From a virus, in the IMG/VR virus record IMGVR_UViG_3300029267_004887, positions 78,255 through 142,254 of that record: 64,000 nt of DNA; one strand, 5' to 3'. This document shows, piece by piece, positions 1-9,439 of the stretch (its first letter is position 1; each line of letters begins with the position of its first letter). A model generated the notes under the pieces. That model was not told the DNA's origin. It worked only from the letters and a program-made list of their open reading frames with translations, and did not search any database. The position numbers and the translations under genes were made by a program.

Positions 1-1
1 C

Positions 2-577
2 AAGCAGGGCGTTGGTAATAATGATTTGTATTTGGAGTACAGGGGGGAAACAGGTAAAACTTACGATTGGCATTGGGAAATCAGGCTGACGATGTTCTGT
101 TCGATTAAAGAAGGTAGAGGCTATCCACCTCGTTTGACAGTGCAAATTAGTTCAGGGATGGAACCTGCTGAATCGTGGTGCGGCATGACAGAGGGTATTC
201 ACACGGTGGTACCATCTGGTTATGAGATTAACAATTATTCGCCTTTGTATAGTACATATAGGAAGAACAAAGAGCATTTTTCAATTTATGATACGACTAA
301 TACAAGCTATCTTTATCTTGATGCGATTGCGAGATATGCTACTTCAGCTAACTATACTTATTCTAGTAAATTTCAATTTTATTGGGGGATGAGAAGCACC
401 TCGACCGCAGTTACGACGACTACCGCTTCTTCGGGTGCTCCTCCAACGGGAATAAATGGATTACTTCGTGATACCATGTTGGATAGAACGGTTGTGATAG
501 GCTCCGGTCCCACTGAAGTAACATTTCAATGGGAAAGGTTCAGCGGTGATCCAGCAGGTTTGTGGGGAAACTACTAA
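2..577 (+). CDS. Unknown beta-rich protein, 5' partial
   Basis: The frame is open from the left edge, so this is the C-terminal 191 residues of a protein that begins outside the window; the TTG at 26 is not needed as a start. It is rich in Ser, Thr, Tyr and Gly, with a Thr/Ser/Ala run near the middle (TAVTTTTASSG), and has no membrane segment or recognisable motif. It sits directly before a sulfotransferase and a repeat-containing fibre, so a virion surface or fibre role is the natural guess from context only. The family is not recognised. Confidence 0.6.
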   Translation, partial: KQGVGNNDLYLEYRGETGKTYDWHWEIRLTMFCSIKEGRGYPPRLTVQISSGMEPAESWCGMTEGIHTVVPSGYEINNYSPLYSTYRKNKEHFSIYDTTNTSYLYLDAIARYATSANYTYSSKFQFYWGMRSTSTAVTTTTASSGAPPTGINGLLRDTMLDRTVVIGSGPTEVTFQWERFSGDPAGLWGNY

Positions 578-588
578 GGAGAGAAAAG

Positions 589-1713
589 ATGTCAGATAAA
601 ACAAATGGTGGAGTCATAGCGGTTAGTGGGTGTCCTAGGAGTGGAACTAGTTTAATGATGTTGTTGTTACGTGAGGCACTTGGAAAGGAGCGGATATTTG
701 GAGAGAAATTTCCACAGCAAAAAAGACGTGAAATATTGAATGCAAAACCTGAAGATGCACGTCATGCGTGGAGATTATATACTGTCAAGTCGAATGAGCA
801 GGAAGATTTCGAATGGCTTGAGCAGACAAAAGACATGAATCCTAATGGGTTTTGGGAATGTATGTATACGACTCAAGGAATTCGCTGGGCTCGTGGAAGG
901 GCCAAGGTTTTGGATGAATTGTTGCGCAAGAAGAAGTCTCCGGTGTGTAAGATTGTTTCACAGGGGCTAGCTCGCTCTGATGCAAGATATATTAAGAAGG
1001 TTGTTTTTATGTTGAGAGATCCTGGCAGTGTGGCCAAAAGTCAGGAGAGGCTTAAGAGAAAACTTGATGTGATTGATTTAAAAAACAAACAAAAGCAAGA
1101 TTTGTTCAAGGGGATAATTGTAAACAACACGCAGATGTTTTTACAAGTGACGTTAGCAGCTGCTCAATGGATGAAAGATCACCCGAGTGTTCCTGTGCAT
1201 TTTGTGAGGTACAACGAATTATTGGATGATCCCAAGAAGGTTTTAGATGAGGTAAATTATTTTCTTGAAGAAGGCGATTTCAAGAAAGCGGTTAAGTTGA
1301 TAAATCCAAAGTTGAAACGTAGCAGTCCGGAATGGGATGATGGGTTGAGAGAGAATGCTGAGTATGTATACAGCAAGTTGAAAGAACAAGATTTTGGTGC
1401 GTTGGAAAGTTTTGCCAAAGATCCAGAGACTGTGTTGGCGGAGAGGTTGACGGCATGGGTTTGTGTTCGAACAGGTTTGCAAGTTGCCAAGAGATTTTGT
1501 GAGGATTGTCAGGACGGTAAGAAGTATCGTCAGGATGCAATTGCTCATGCGGTAATGTATGGTATAGACTGGAAGAACCTTCCTTGTGCGTATGACGTCT
1601 CTTATCGCAAAGACAATTTTGTTGATACTTTTGTAGAAGGTGGGGATACGATTGAGACAGCTTTTGAAAAGGCGACAGCTCAAAGTATCAAAGAAAATTT
1701 TTGGACTGAGTAA
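589..1713 (+). CDS. Sulfotransferase-family protein
   Basis: The N-terminus has a P-loop-like 5'-phosphosulfate-binding signature, SGCPRSGTS (about residues 13-21). A second matching element, LRDPGSVAKS (about 141-150), fits the 3'-phosphate site of PAPS-dependent sulfotransferases. The region around VRYNELLDDP is also typical of the family. The predicted role is transfer of sulfate from PAPS to a hydroxyl or amine; the acceptor is unknown. Start 589 is chosen because AAGGAG lies about 7 nt upstream; the in-frame ATG at 562 overlaps the previous gene and lacks a good site. It stands among fibre genes, so it may modify a virion glycan or a host surface compound. That is inference. Confidence 0.75.
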   Translation: MSDKTNGGVIAVSGCPRSGTSLMMLLLREALGKERIFGEKFPQQKRREILNAKPEDARHAWRLYTVKSNEQEDFEWLEQTKDMNPNGFWECMYTTQGIRWARGRAKVLDELLRKKKSPVCKIVSQGLARSDARYIKKVVFMLRDPGSVAKSQERLKRKLDVIDLKNKQKQDLFKGIIVNNTQMFLQVTLAAAQWMKDHPSVPVHFVRYNELLDDPKKVLDEVNYFLEEGDFKKAVKLINPKLKRSSPEWDDGLRENAEYVYSKLKEQDFGALESFAKDPETVLAERLTAWVCVRTGLQVAKRFCEDCQDGKKYRQDAIAHAVMYGIDWKNLPCAYDVSYRKDNFVDTFVEGGDTIETAFEKATAQSIKENFWTE

Positions 1714-1723
1714 GGAGTGAAAA

Positions 1724-4426
1724 ATGCCGCCTCTTTCAACAGCAAGAAATCAGATCAATTGGAAGTCTGGCACTTTTGATTTTATCAGTGCTTCAATCAA
1801 GTTTCGGCCAGATGCATCGGTAACAGCTGATTATGTTTGTACGGTGCACCCTGATTCACTGGAGTTGTTGTTGGTTTCTAGTCCGCCCTCGACCACTACT
1901 GGCAAGCTTTATAATCACAGTGGCAAAATCAAATGGGATGGCGAAGGGTTGGCATATGATTCAGAGGTTATTCATAACAATGTTGCATCTGAGATTTCAG
2001 CTGTTACCGAGAAAGCGACACCTGTAAGTGGTGATCTTCTTTTGATTGAGGATAGTGCTGACTCGAACAATAAGAAGCGGGTTCAAGTAGGCAATCTTCC
2101 TGGTGGAAGTGGGACAGATCCGGATGCTATTCATGATAATGTTGCATCTGAGATTTCAGCTGTTACTGAGAAAGCGACACCTGTAAGTGGTGATCTTCTT
2201 TTGATTGAGGACAGTGCTGACTCGAACAACAAGAAGCGGGTTCAAGTAGGTAATCTTCCAACAGGATCAGATACTGATGCCATTCATGACAACGTCGCAT
2301 CTGAGATTTCAGCTGTTACTGAGAAGGCGACACCTGTAAGTGGTGATCTTCTTTTGATTGAGGACAGTGCTGATTCCAACAACAAGAAGCGGGTTCAGGT
2401 AGGCAACTTGCCTGGTGATGCAGATGCCATTCATGACAATGTCGCAGCGGAGATTTCAGCAATTACTGAGAAAGCAACGCCTGTAAGTGCTGATATGCTT
2501 CTGATTGAGGATAGTGCTGCTGGCAATGCTAAGAAGATGGTCGAAATTGGTAATTTGCCAACAGGGGCAGACGTGGATGCCATTCACGACAACGTTGCAG
2601 CTGAGATTTCAGCGATTACTGAGAAGCCAGCACCCGTCAGTGCTGATTTGGTTTTGATTGAGGACAGTGCCGATTCGAATAACAAAAAGCGAGCACAAAT
2701 TGGAAATCTTCCGGTTTCAGATTCAGATGCGATTCATGACAACGTCGCTGGTGAGATTTTAGCTGTAAGCGCAAAGCCAGTACCTGTAAGTGCAGATTTG
2801 GTTTTGGTTGAAGACAGTGAAGCGTCTCATGTAAAAAAGCGTGTTCAAGTAGGCAATCTTCCAAGCACGGATTCAGATGCGATTCACGATAACGTCGCAT
2901 CTGAAATTTCAGCAATAAGCGCAAAGCCAGTACCCGTTAGTGCAGACATGCTGTTGATAGAAGACAGCGCTGATTCAAACAACAAGAAGCGAGTAACCAT
3001 TGGAACATTACCGACAGGATCAGATGCTGATGCTATTCACGACAACGTGGCATCTGAAATAAGTGCAGTCACTGAGAAAGCGACACCTGTAAGTGGTGAT
3101 CTTCTTTTGATTGAGGACAGTGCCGATTCGAATAACAAGAAGAGAGTTCAGGTAGGCAACCTCCCAACGGGATCAGATGCTGATGCTATTCATGATAATG
3201 TTGCATCTGAGATTTCAGCTGTTACTGAGAAAGCGACACCTGTAAGTGGTGATCTTCTTTTGATTGAGGACAGTGCTGATTCCAACAACAAGAAGCGGGT
3301 TCAAGTAGGCAACCTCCCAACGGGATCAGATGCTGATGCGATTCATGACAATATTGCGGCTGAGATAAATGCGATCACTGAGAAAACGACTCCTGTTAGT
3401 GGCGATTTGGTTTTAATAGAGGATAGTGCCGATTCGAATAACAAGAAAAAAGTACAGCTTGGCAATTTGCCAGCAGGCGGGTCGAATAAGCTTTTCGAAA
3501 CTGAAATATCATCTGCTACGAATAGTATTAGTGTTACTGGGTTGGCTGGTGTGACACGAGCGGTGATGTATCTCGATCATATTAATGGAAGTGCATCTTT
3601 TGCGGACATTAGAATATATGTGAACAGCGATACTACTGATTCAAATTACAGAGCTACGTATTTATGGGGTAATGGGTCGACAGCGTCGTCTAATACTGCA
3701 TCGAATTCGTTGATGTGCAACACGAAAGCCAGCGAAAAGGCTCATCTCAAAGTAGAGTTGGCTGTTATAGATGGTGAGTTTTGGGCGAGAACGACGCATA
3801 CTTTGCAAGCTACAGCAGGTACACCTGAAGTTACGGCAAGATCAATAATAAAAGTCAGTGGTTCTGTTACTGACTTGAGCGGAATGAGTTTGAGTTCCGT
3901 TGCGAATGGTTTTGGTGTTGGGACAAAGGTTGTTGTAATCGACCCAATGGCAGCAGTAGTTGAAGAGCGAAAAGTAGCTATATTCGAGGATCAGAAAGCA
4001 GCTGGTACACACGGTGGCACGTTCACTTCTGGATCGTGGCAAGATCGGACGTTGAATACAACAGTTGTTTCAGCTACAGGTATTACGTTAAGTTCGAATC
4101 AGGTAACGTTGTCACCGGGGTATAAATATCTAGTGTCATATTGTTGTCCAGGGTATTTGACGTCCAGGCACAAGGCGAAGTTGTACAATGTGACAGATAC
4201 AGCAGATGAACACATAGGTGAATCAGCGTATTCAAATACCACTAGTCCAAAGTCATCAACTACTAGTAAGGGCGACTACGTTGTAGATTTGACAGCTGAG
4301 TCATCCAGTAAGACTTACAAGCTTCAACATCGATGTGAAGTAACAATGGCAGATGTTGGGATGGGGCTTGCATCAGATTGGTCAGTGGTTGAGGTATATT
4401 CTCGAATGAAAGTAGAGAGGTTGTAG
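1724..4426 (+). CDS. Repeat-containing tail fibre protein
   Basis: This 900-residue protein has a short N-terminal head (about 80 residues), ten tandem repeats of about 50 residues (roughly 81-585), and a C-terminal beta-rich region of about 315 residues. Each repeat follows the pattern DAIHDNVASEIS, then TEKATPVSGDLLLIEDSA, then NNKKRVQVGNLP, with a short variable linker such as TGSDA. The LLIEDSADSN...KK..I element is common in phage fibres. The repeats probably form a trimeric shaft and the unique C-terminus a receptor-binding tip. The gene follows a clear GGAG site and is 2 nt from the next gene, so it lies in the same operon. Structural assignment is firm; receptor and tip function are inferred. 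Confidence 0.8.
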   Translation: MPPLSTARNQINWKSGTFDFISASIKFRPDASVTADYVCTVHPDSLELLLVSSPPSTTTGKLYNHSGKIKWDGEGLAYDSEVIHNNVASEISAVTEKATPVSGDLLLIEDSADSNNKKRVQVGNLPGGSGTDPDAIHDNVASEISAVTEKATPVSGDLLLIEDSADSNNKKRVQVGNLPTGSDTDAIHDNVASEISAVTEKATPVSGDLLLIEDSADSNNKKRVQVGNLPGDADAIHDNVAAEISAITEKATPVSADMLLIEDSAAGNAKKMVEIGNLPTGADVDAIHDNVAAEISAITEKPAPVSADLVLIEDSADSNNKKRAQIGNLPVSDSDAIHDNVAGEILAVSAKPVPVSADLVLVEDSEASHVKKRVQVGNLPSTDSDAIHDNVASEISAISAKPVPVSADMLLIEDSADSNNKKRVTIGTLPTGSDADAIHDNVASEISAVTEKATPVSGDLLLIEDSADSNNKKRVQVGNLPTGSDADAIHDNVASEISAVTEKATPVSGDLLLIEDSADSNNKKRVQVGNLPTGSDADAIHDNIAAEINAITEKTTPVSGDLVLIEDSADSNNKKKVQLGNLPAGGSNKLFETEISSATNSISVTGLAGVTRAVMYLDHINGSASFADIRIYVNSDTTDSNYRATYLWGNGSTASSNTASNSLMCNTKASEKAHLKVELAVIDGEFWARTTHTLQATAGTPEVTARSIIKVSGSVTDLSGMSLSSVANGFGVGTKVVVIDPMAAVVEERKVAIFEDQKAAGTHGGTFTSGSWQDRTLNTTVVSATGITLSSNQVTLSPGYKYLVSYCCPGYLTSRHKAKLYNVTDTADEHIGESAYSNTTSPKSSTTSKGDYVVDLTAESSSKTYKLQHRCEVTMADVGMGLASDWSVVEVYSRMKVERL
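1966..3476 (+). repeat. Ten tandem ~150-bp coding repeats
   Basis: Ten head-to-tail units of about 150 bp lie inside the fibre gene. Copies 1, 2, 3, 8 and 9 are nearly identical at DNA level; copies 4-7 and 10 have diverged. The mixture of identical and diverged copies suggests recent expansion or gene conversion. Such repeats can expand or contract by homologous recombination and change shaft length. Confidence 0.9.
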
Positions 4427-4428
4427 TC

Positions 4429-4863
4429 ATGGGTGGAGGTTTCGGGTGTGTAGGTTTTGGACGATATGCTTATGGACAGGCAATATCGGAATACGAGCCT
4501 CGGTTTTTTGAATCTACACCTTCTGATGGAGCTACTGGCATATTGATTTATGAAGTAGTTATCCGTTTTTCTCTTTATTGTTTTTCGAGTGCTGTGCAGT
4601 GGGAAAGCGGTTCTGGTTTGTTGATAGAAGTTAGCGAGGACAGCGGGGTGTTGTATGCGGATGCTTTTGCCAATGGAGTTTTTGTAGCTCCGTATAATGG
4701 GTCATACAGTAAGATCGATCCACAGCAAGGCGATCCTCAAGAGTTCGGGGTGTGCATCCACAAAACTAGCAACTGGCCAGCGGAGCAAGAGATCAGGGTG
4801 AGGGTAACTGCGTATGACGAATACGGTGAGGAAGCGACGAAGGAAACTGTCATTGAATGGTGA
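4429..4863 (+). CDS. Small beta-rich virion-associated protein
   Basis: A 144-residue protein beginning 2 nt after the fibre stop, with a Gly-rich start (MGGGFG). The body reads as alternating beta strands ending in VRVTAYDEYGEEATKETV, which resembles an Ig-like or fibronectin-like strand pattern. There is no signal peptide or membrane segment. Tight spacing to both neighbours places it in the fibre operon; an accessory fibre or baseplate decoration protein is plausible. The family is not recognised. Confidence 0.6.
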   Translation: MGGGFGCVGFGRYAYGQAISEYEPRFFESTPSDGATGILIYEVVIRFSLYCFSSAVQWESGSGLLIEVSEDSGVLYADAFANGVFVAPYNGSYSKIDPQQGDPQEFGVCIHKTSNWPAEQEIRVRVTAYDEYGEEATKETVIEW

Positions 4864-4873
4864 GGACAAATAG

Positions 4874-5422
4874 ATGTCTTTTTATTGGAGTTTTGGAGTC
4901 ACATCTTATTCGATACAAGGACGTCTGGCATGTTGGCCAGTCAAGCCAGGGTCTGTGATTATCACAGCTTTGGATGGGATAAATGACAAGACTCTTGTTG
5001 ACGATGGTGCAGGGTTGTTAACAGGTGATGGTGCGGGGAGAGTTGATTACGATTATGGACATGTGAGTTTTGATTTTTCTGGGACGTTGCCTACCAGTGG
5101 TACTCCGGTAAAAGCTGATTACACTCCGGTAGAGGGTGGATGTGCGGATGATTGTGGTGCGTGCAAGACTCATTACATTCGGTTGGATATTACTCCTGCC
5201 AGCATTTCTGGGTCGAGCGAATACACGATTGCAGATGCCTGGAGTCGTTTGTTTGAGAAGATCAGAAGAGACATCTTACCGATCCATGTAGAGATAAAGA
5301 GCATTTTGATTTCTGAATCTTTCACGATGTCCATAGGGTATCGTTTTGACTTAAATGCTGCTGATGCATATCCGGTTGACAGTGTTGGACTTCGGCCATT
5401 ATTGGATGACACGTCATGGTAG
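4874..5422 (+). CDS. Baseplate/appendage-like protein with DDGAG-DY motif
   Basis: A 182-residue protein. Residues about 42-65 carry DDGAGLLTGDGAGRVDYDYG, a beta-hairpin pattern also present in the next gene product (TGTGALTGDGSGTINY). A Cys group CADDCGAC follows (about 89-96). The C-terminal half looks mixed alpha/beta (ADAWSRLFEKIRRDILPIHVEIKSI). The shared motif and position suggest a baseplate or fibre-attachment protein. No enzyme motif is seen. ATG follows GAGG-like purines after a short gap. Confidence 0.6.
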   Translation: MSFYWSFGVTSYSIQGRLACWPVKPGSVIITALDGINDKTLVDDGAGLLTGDGAGRVDYDYGHVSFDFSGTLPTSGTPVKADYTPVEGGCADDCGACKTHYIRLDITPASISGSSEYTIADAWSRLFEKIRRDILPIHVEIKSILISESFTMSIGYRFDLNAADAYPVDSVGLRPLLDDTSW

Positions 5423-5438
5423 ATAAGGAGATTAGCAA

Positions 5439-6650
5439 ATGAGCGGGAGTGTGGTGTTCACAACTGTTGGTCGAGACGAGATGGTAGAAATACTTCGGGC
5501 TCGGATTTCGTATTTCAAGTTGGGTGAGGGTGGTTTCCTTCTGTCTGGTGAGACGACAGAGGTTATTGATGCAAGTGCAGCTGGAGGTGTGAAGTCATAT
5601 CCCTGGACAATATCTGGTGATGATTTTTCTATCATTGTTGTTGATTTGGGTTCCAATTATTTTCAGATAGCAGGGGAGCACGCGAGTTTCTTTCCTGATT
5701 ATGCGAGGATCAAAGTAGAGGGTTCCACTTCGAATGATGGCATATACACGATTGCAGTTGGTGGTGCAACGGAAGTTGGTGGTAACACCAGGCTGGTAGT
5801 CGAGGAGACGATACCGAGTGCTGCGGCTGATGGAGAGTTGTATGTTGATCATCGCCCTGTAGCAGCTGGACCGACGTCTGATGCGATGCATTTTCCTCTT
5901 GTTGTGGAGGAGGTCACGCCAGCGTTTGTGGTCGTACAGTCGCTCACAGACACCACAGGGACGGGTGCACTGACAGGTGATGGTTCGGGTACGATTAACT
6001 ATAAGTCGGGTGAGCTGACGGCTGAGTTCACCTCAAACGTATTAGCGGGGAACATTGTTAGGGTACGTTTTAAATATCGTGATCGGGCAAAGAGCGCAGC
6101 TGGTGGGTTGGCGTATACTGATTTGGAGTCTTCGAAAGAACATGCTGTCACAGGGGTAGATCAGGGGAGCAAAGAATTCTACGTAGCCGGACTATTTGCT
6201 GCTTCATTTGCCGGTGTACCAAAGATAAAGATCGACGGTTCGACAGGGAACGATGGGTTGTACACTTTTGTGGCTGCGACAGAGGTGGGTGGCAATACTT
6301 ATATCGAGGTCAGTGAGCCGATACCGGATGCCACGGTAGACGGGACGTTGTCTGGTGTGGCAGCGGATGGCAATCCAGAGTTTTATACGTTTACCAAGTT
6401 GTTTGGGGCGGATGCAGATAATTATATAGAATTCCGAGGTACTGGTTACGGAACGATTCGTTGTCATATCAAGTTGCAGTTGGTTGAGGGAATAGATGAC
6501 GGAAGGGCTTTGACTTATGGCGGCACTCCTTTCTATTTCGAGGGGGGTGTTTTTGATGATAACGACGTATTGATAGCTTATTTCACTTTTGACAAAGAGC
6601 GAAAGACAGGTTCGGTAGAGATCGAGCATACTGTTGATATGGTAATCTAA
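5439..6650 (+). CDS. Virion protein with duplicated domain
   Basis: This 403-residue protein contains two copies of a module of about 65 residues. Copy 1 (about 72-132) has YFQIAGEH...IKVEGSTSNDGIYT...ATEVGGNTRLVVEE; copy 2 (about 237-300) has FYVAGLFA...IKIDGSTGNDGLYT...ATEVGGNTYIEVSE. Between them is the TGDGSGTINYKSGEL element shared with the preceding gene product. The repeated GSTxNDGxYT core is a beta-sandwich-like pattern found in phage appendage proteins. The ATG follows AAGGAG. A structural role is likely; the exact position in the virion is unknown. Confidence 0.65.
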   Translation: MSGSVVFTTVGRDEMVEILRARISYFKLGEGGFLLSGETTEVIDASAAGGVKSYPWTISGDDFSIIVVDLGSNYFQIAGEHASFFPDYARIKVEGSTSNDGIYTIAVGGATEVGGNTRLVVEETIPSAAADGELYVDHRPVAAGPTSDAMHFPLVVEEVTPAFVVVQSLTDTTGTGALTGDGSGTINYKSGELTAEFTSNVLAGNIVRVRFKYRDRAKSAAGGLAYTDLESSKEHAVTGVDQGSKEFYVAGLFAASFAGVPKIKIDGSTGNDGLYTFVAATEVGGNTYIEVSEPIPDATVDGTLSGVAADGNPEFYTFTKLFGADADNYIEFRGTGYGTIRCHIKLQLVEGIDDGRALTYGGTPFYFEGGVFDDNDVLIAYFTFDKERKTGSVEIEHTVDMVI

Positions 6651-6660
6651 GGAGTAGGAC

Positions 6661-9144
6661 ATGGCAGATCTACAGAGTGCGAGTATCAGTCTGAGCAAGA
6701 TGAAAGTTCGGTGGGAGGAGCCTTACGTCAGTGAGGCGGTAAACACTGCACATTCTACAATTCCTCGTGGTGTGTATCGAGGGTTTATCGCTCGTGCTTC
6801 AGCGACTCCGAACAAGTATTTCGCTTTAGAAATAGATCCGATTTTAGCGGGCAAGGATCCAGACAGTACTTTGGTGTACTGGGATCGGGCGGATGGATTT
6901 GCGGTAGTGGTGCGGGAAAACACTGAGCCGAGTTTCAATATGGCTGGTCGATTTACAGCCAACGGCAATACGGAGATACCAGCTGGTGGAGAGATTTGGA
7001 ATGTTTGGGCGGATGTTTCATACAGCGTGAGTTCTGCAACGTCTGGGACTTACCATGTAACGTTGAGTGGAGATCCCGTACCAGACGATGCGATCATGTT
7101 GGCTCAAATAACGATGCCTGCTGGTGCTACCACTATCATAAATTCGTATATCTCTACAGATGTGATGACCCTACCTTTTCCGACCAAGCGTGAGGACGGA
7201 GCTTACGTTGCTGACGATCAGTATTTTGGTTTTTTGACAGGGGAAGAGGCATGGAATGTCCCGTCTAGTGATCACAAGAGAGCGATGAATGCGGCTTCTC
7301 CGGTTGCTACAGCAACGAATCCTTTTTTGACCAAAGATTCTTTGCCTGTATTGGACAGGGATCTCATCCCAGTCACGCCTGATATTTATGATCTTGGAGA
7401 TGCAGTCAACAGGTGGCAGAGTCTTTATCTTTCAACGAGTCTGACTACTGGTATAGCGAATGTTTTAAATTATTTGGATGTAGTAGCTTCGGGGGATGCT
7501 GGAAAAGGTTGTGCTCATTTATATCCGATAATAGATGATTTTTGTGATTTTGGTAGCGATGCTTCTTCAAAGCGATGGAGAACGATATATGTGAATTCCA
7601 TTGATTTGAGTGATGCAGCAGGGAAGGGTTTTCGGACTAATTTGGTACCGTATAGCAATGGTACGTTGGATCTTGGTAACTCTAGTTATCGTTGGAAGGA
7701 TTTGTACATAGCTAACATTGTTATTGGAGGAGAAATCACAGGGGGTTTAACTCCAAGTACTGACGATACTTATGATTTGGGTGCAGAAGGCCAAGGTTGG
7801 GATCTTCTTTACGCGAGAAGGACGCGAGGGGATCAGCTTCAATGTTCTTCTATTTCTGGTGGGACTGCTCCCAAAGAGATGACAAAGGTGGAAATATCTC
7901 AAAACGCATGGCGTGTTCCGGCGGTTGACTCACATGGTAAAGCTTGTGCTTGGTCAACAGGTAACAAACGAGAAATAACAGCGGGTTCAAATCATGAACT
8001 TCTTGTTGATATGGCTTACATGTGTGTGGAAGGCAGAGATCGAATTTTTGCCGTTGGTATAGATGACGGCATGTACGGCACGATTTATTATGGAGACTCT
8101 CTTGAGACTGGGCTCACAGCAAGTATAAGTGGCTCTCTTATAACAGCTGGAGATTGGCGGTTTGATTCTATCTGTGCAGATGGTAATGGTGCGCTGTTTG
8201 TTCAAGCTACAAAAATGGATGTTACTGATCAGTACGAACATCGAGTTTTTGCATTTCAATGTGGCGGGGCTAACAAGACCATAACGGGTTTGAAATCAGG
8301 TTGGGGTTCGGCTGGTATCCAAATTGGAGCAGCAGCAGCAGATGCAGATTTCGATTCAGGTGTCCTGGATCGGTGTCATCCTTTTAGGATTATTATGGCG
8401 ACTCCGACGAGAGTTGCTTGTGTTAATTCATGGATAACGACGACATACGATGAATCAGATCCGTTGCTTTCGGTGTTTGATGCTGCGGATGGTGGAAATC
8501 TTTTAGAGAGATCAGGTCAGACGACGATTACGACATTGGGTGAACATTACATTGGTGCCTTGGAGTCGGATGGTACAAATTTGTATTTTGCGTCGATGGA
8601 TGACACGTCAGATTTTACAATTCATAGGATAGATATTGCTACATTGAATACTGCTTATGTGAAAATTGCACAACCTGCCTCCGATGAATATACGAATGAT
8701 TTAATTTGGACAGGTGATATGTTGTATTGGTCAGTGTATAACACAGTCTATGGAGCGCATTTAGGTGGGACAGCAAATCAGGGTAAAATATTTGAAACTA
8801 CTTTTAAGGACGGCATAATACACATGGGCTATGACGGAAAGCGGATTTGGGTCAATGGTATTGAAGATTTAGATCCAGGAACTGGTTATGCTTATCATGT
8901 TTTGGCTCGAAGTTTCCCTGTTGGTAGTTCATATATTGTACCTTCTGGTACAAACCCTTCATGCACGCATATGGAAGTCATAAGTGCTCCTACGGAAGCT
9001 CAAGGACTCAGTCCATCATTGGTACAAGTGGGAAAATTTTTATTTGACGGATTTAATATGCTTATGATTCCGGTGGAAGACGACGATGGTGGTAGTATGG
9101 GTAGTCAGATAAGGGTGATTTCTCAAGTAGGTTTTAGACCATAG
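6661..9144 (+). CDS. Large tail fibre with DLG-RW-LY repeats
   Basis: An 827-residue protein. Its middle part (about 237-385) holds four spaced copies of a short unit: YDLGDAVNRWQSLY, CDFGSDASSKRWRTIY, LDLGNSSYRWKDLY and YDLGAEGQGWDLLY. This D-L/F-G...W...L/I-Y unit is common in phage tail fibres. The N-terminal 230 residues are beta-rich; the C-terminal 400 residues contain a propeller-like series (AVGIDDGMYGTIYYG, LYFASMDDT, MLYWSVYNTV). It probably forms an elongated fibre with a C-terminal binding domain. The start follows AAGGAG 7 nt upstream and the gene sits in the fibre operon. Confidence 0.75.
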   Translation: MADLQSASISLSKMKVRWEEPYVSEAVNTAHSTIPRGVYRGFIARASATPNKYFALEIDPILAGKDPDSTLVYWDRADGFAVVVRENTEPSFNMAGRFTANGNTEIPAGGEIWNVWADVSYSVSSATSGTYHVTLSGDPVPDDAIMLAQITMPAGATTIINSYISTDVMTLPFPTKREDGAYVADDQYFGFLTGEEAWNVPSSDHKRAMNAASPVATATNPFLTKDSLPVLDRDLIPVTPDIYDLGDAVNRWQSLYLSTSLTTGIANVLNYLDVVASGDAGKGCAHLYPIIDDFCDFGSDASSKRWRTIYVNSIDLSDAAGKGFRTNLVPYSNGTLDLGNSSYRWKDLYIANIVIGGEITGGLTPSTDDTYDLGAEGQGWDLLYARRTRGDQLQCSSISGGTAPKEMTKVEISQNAWRVPAVDSHGKACAWSTGNKREITAGSNHELLVDMAYMCVEGRDRIFAVGIDDGMYGTIYYGDSLETGLTASISGSLITAGDWRFDSICADGNGALFVQATKMDVTDQYEHRVFAFQCGGANKTITGLKSGWGSAGIQIGAAAADADFDSGVLDRCHPFRIIMATPTRVACVNSWITTTYDESDPLLSVFDAADGGNLLERSGQTTITTLGEHYIGALESDGTNLYFASMDDTSDFTIHRIDIATLNTAYVKIAQPASDEYTNDLIWTGDMLYWSVYNTVYGAHLGGTANQGKIFETTFKDGIIHMGYDGKRIWVNGIEDLDPGTGYAYHVLARSFPVGSSYIVPSGTNPSCTHMEVISAPTEAQGLSPSLVQVGKFLFDGFNMLMIPVEDDDGGSMGSQIRVISQVGFRP

Positions 9145-9156
9145 AAGGAGGATAGG

Positions 9157-9426
9157 ATGAACGACAAAGAGATACGTGATTATTTGAAAACGATTGCAGA
9201 GAGTGAGATTGAATTGACAGGTGTAGAGGAGAATGTTGCAAAAAAATTCCGAGAGACGGGTAACAAGTTTAAGACTCTGGTTGAAGATATGCAAAAGCAT
9301 GGGGAGAATTTTAATAAAGCTAAGGAGGAGTTGGCAAAAGCAACTGCACAGATGGACGTCTATACCGATGTTTTAGTATCGGCGGAGAGAAAACGTCGAG
9401 ATGCAGTGTTGAACAAAACCGGGTAG
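9157..9426 (+). CDS. Small coiled-coil protein
   Basis: 89 residues, almost entirely charged alpha-helix with heptad-like spacing (KKFRETGNKFKTLVEDMQKHGENFNKAKEELAK would form one long helix). The ATG has a strong GAAGGAGG site. It lies between a fibre gene and a tube-like baseplate gene. No known family is recognised; a chaperone or assembly factor for a fibre is possible from context. Confidence 0.65.
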   Translation: MNDKEIRDYLKTIAESEIELTGVEENVAKKFRETGNKFKTLVEDMQKHGENFNKAKEELAKATAQMDVYTDVLVSAERKRRDAVLNKTG

Positions 9427-9439
9427 GGAGGATGGCGAG

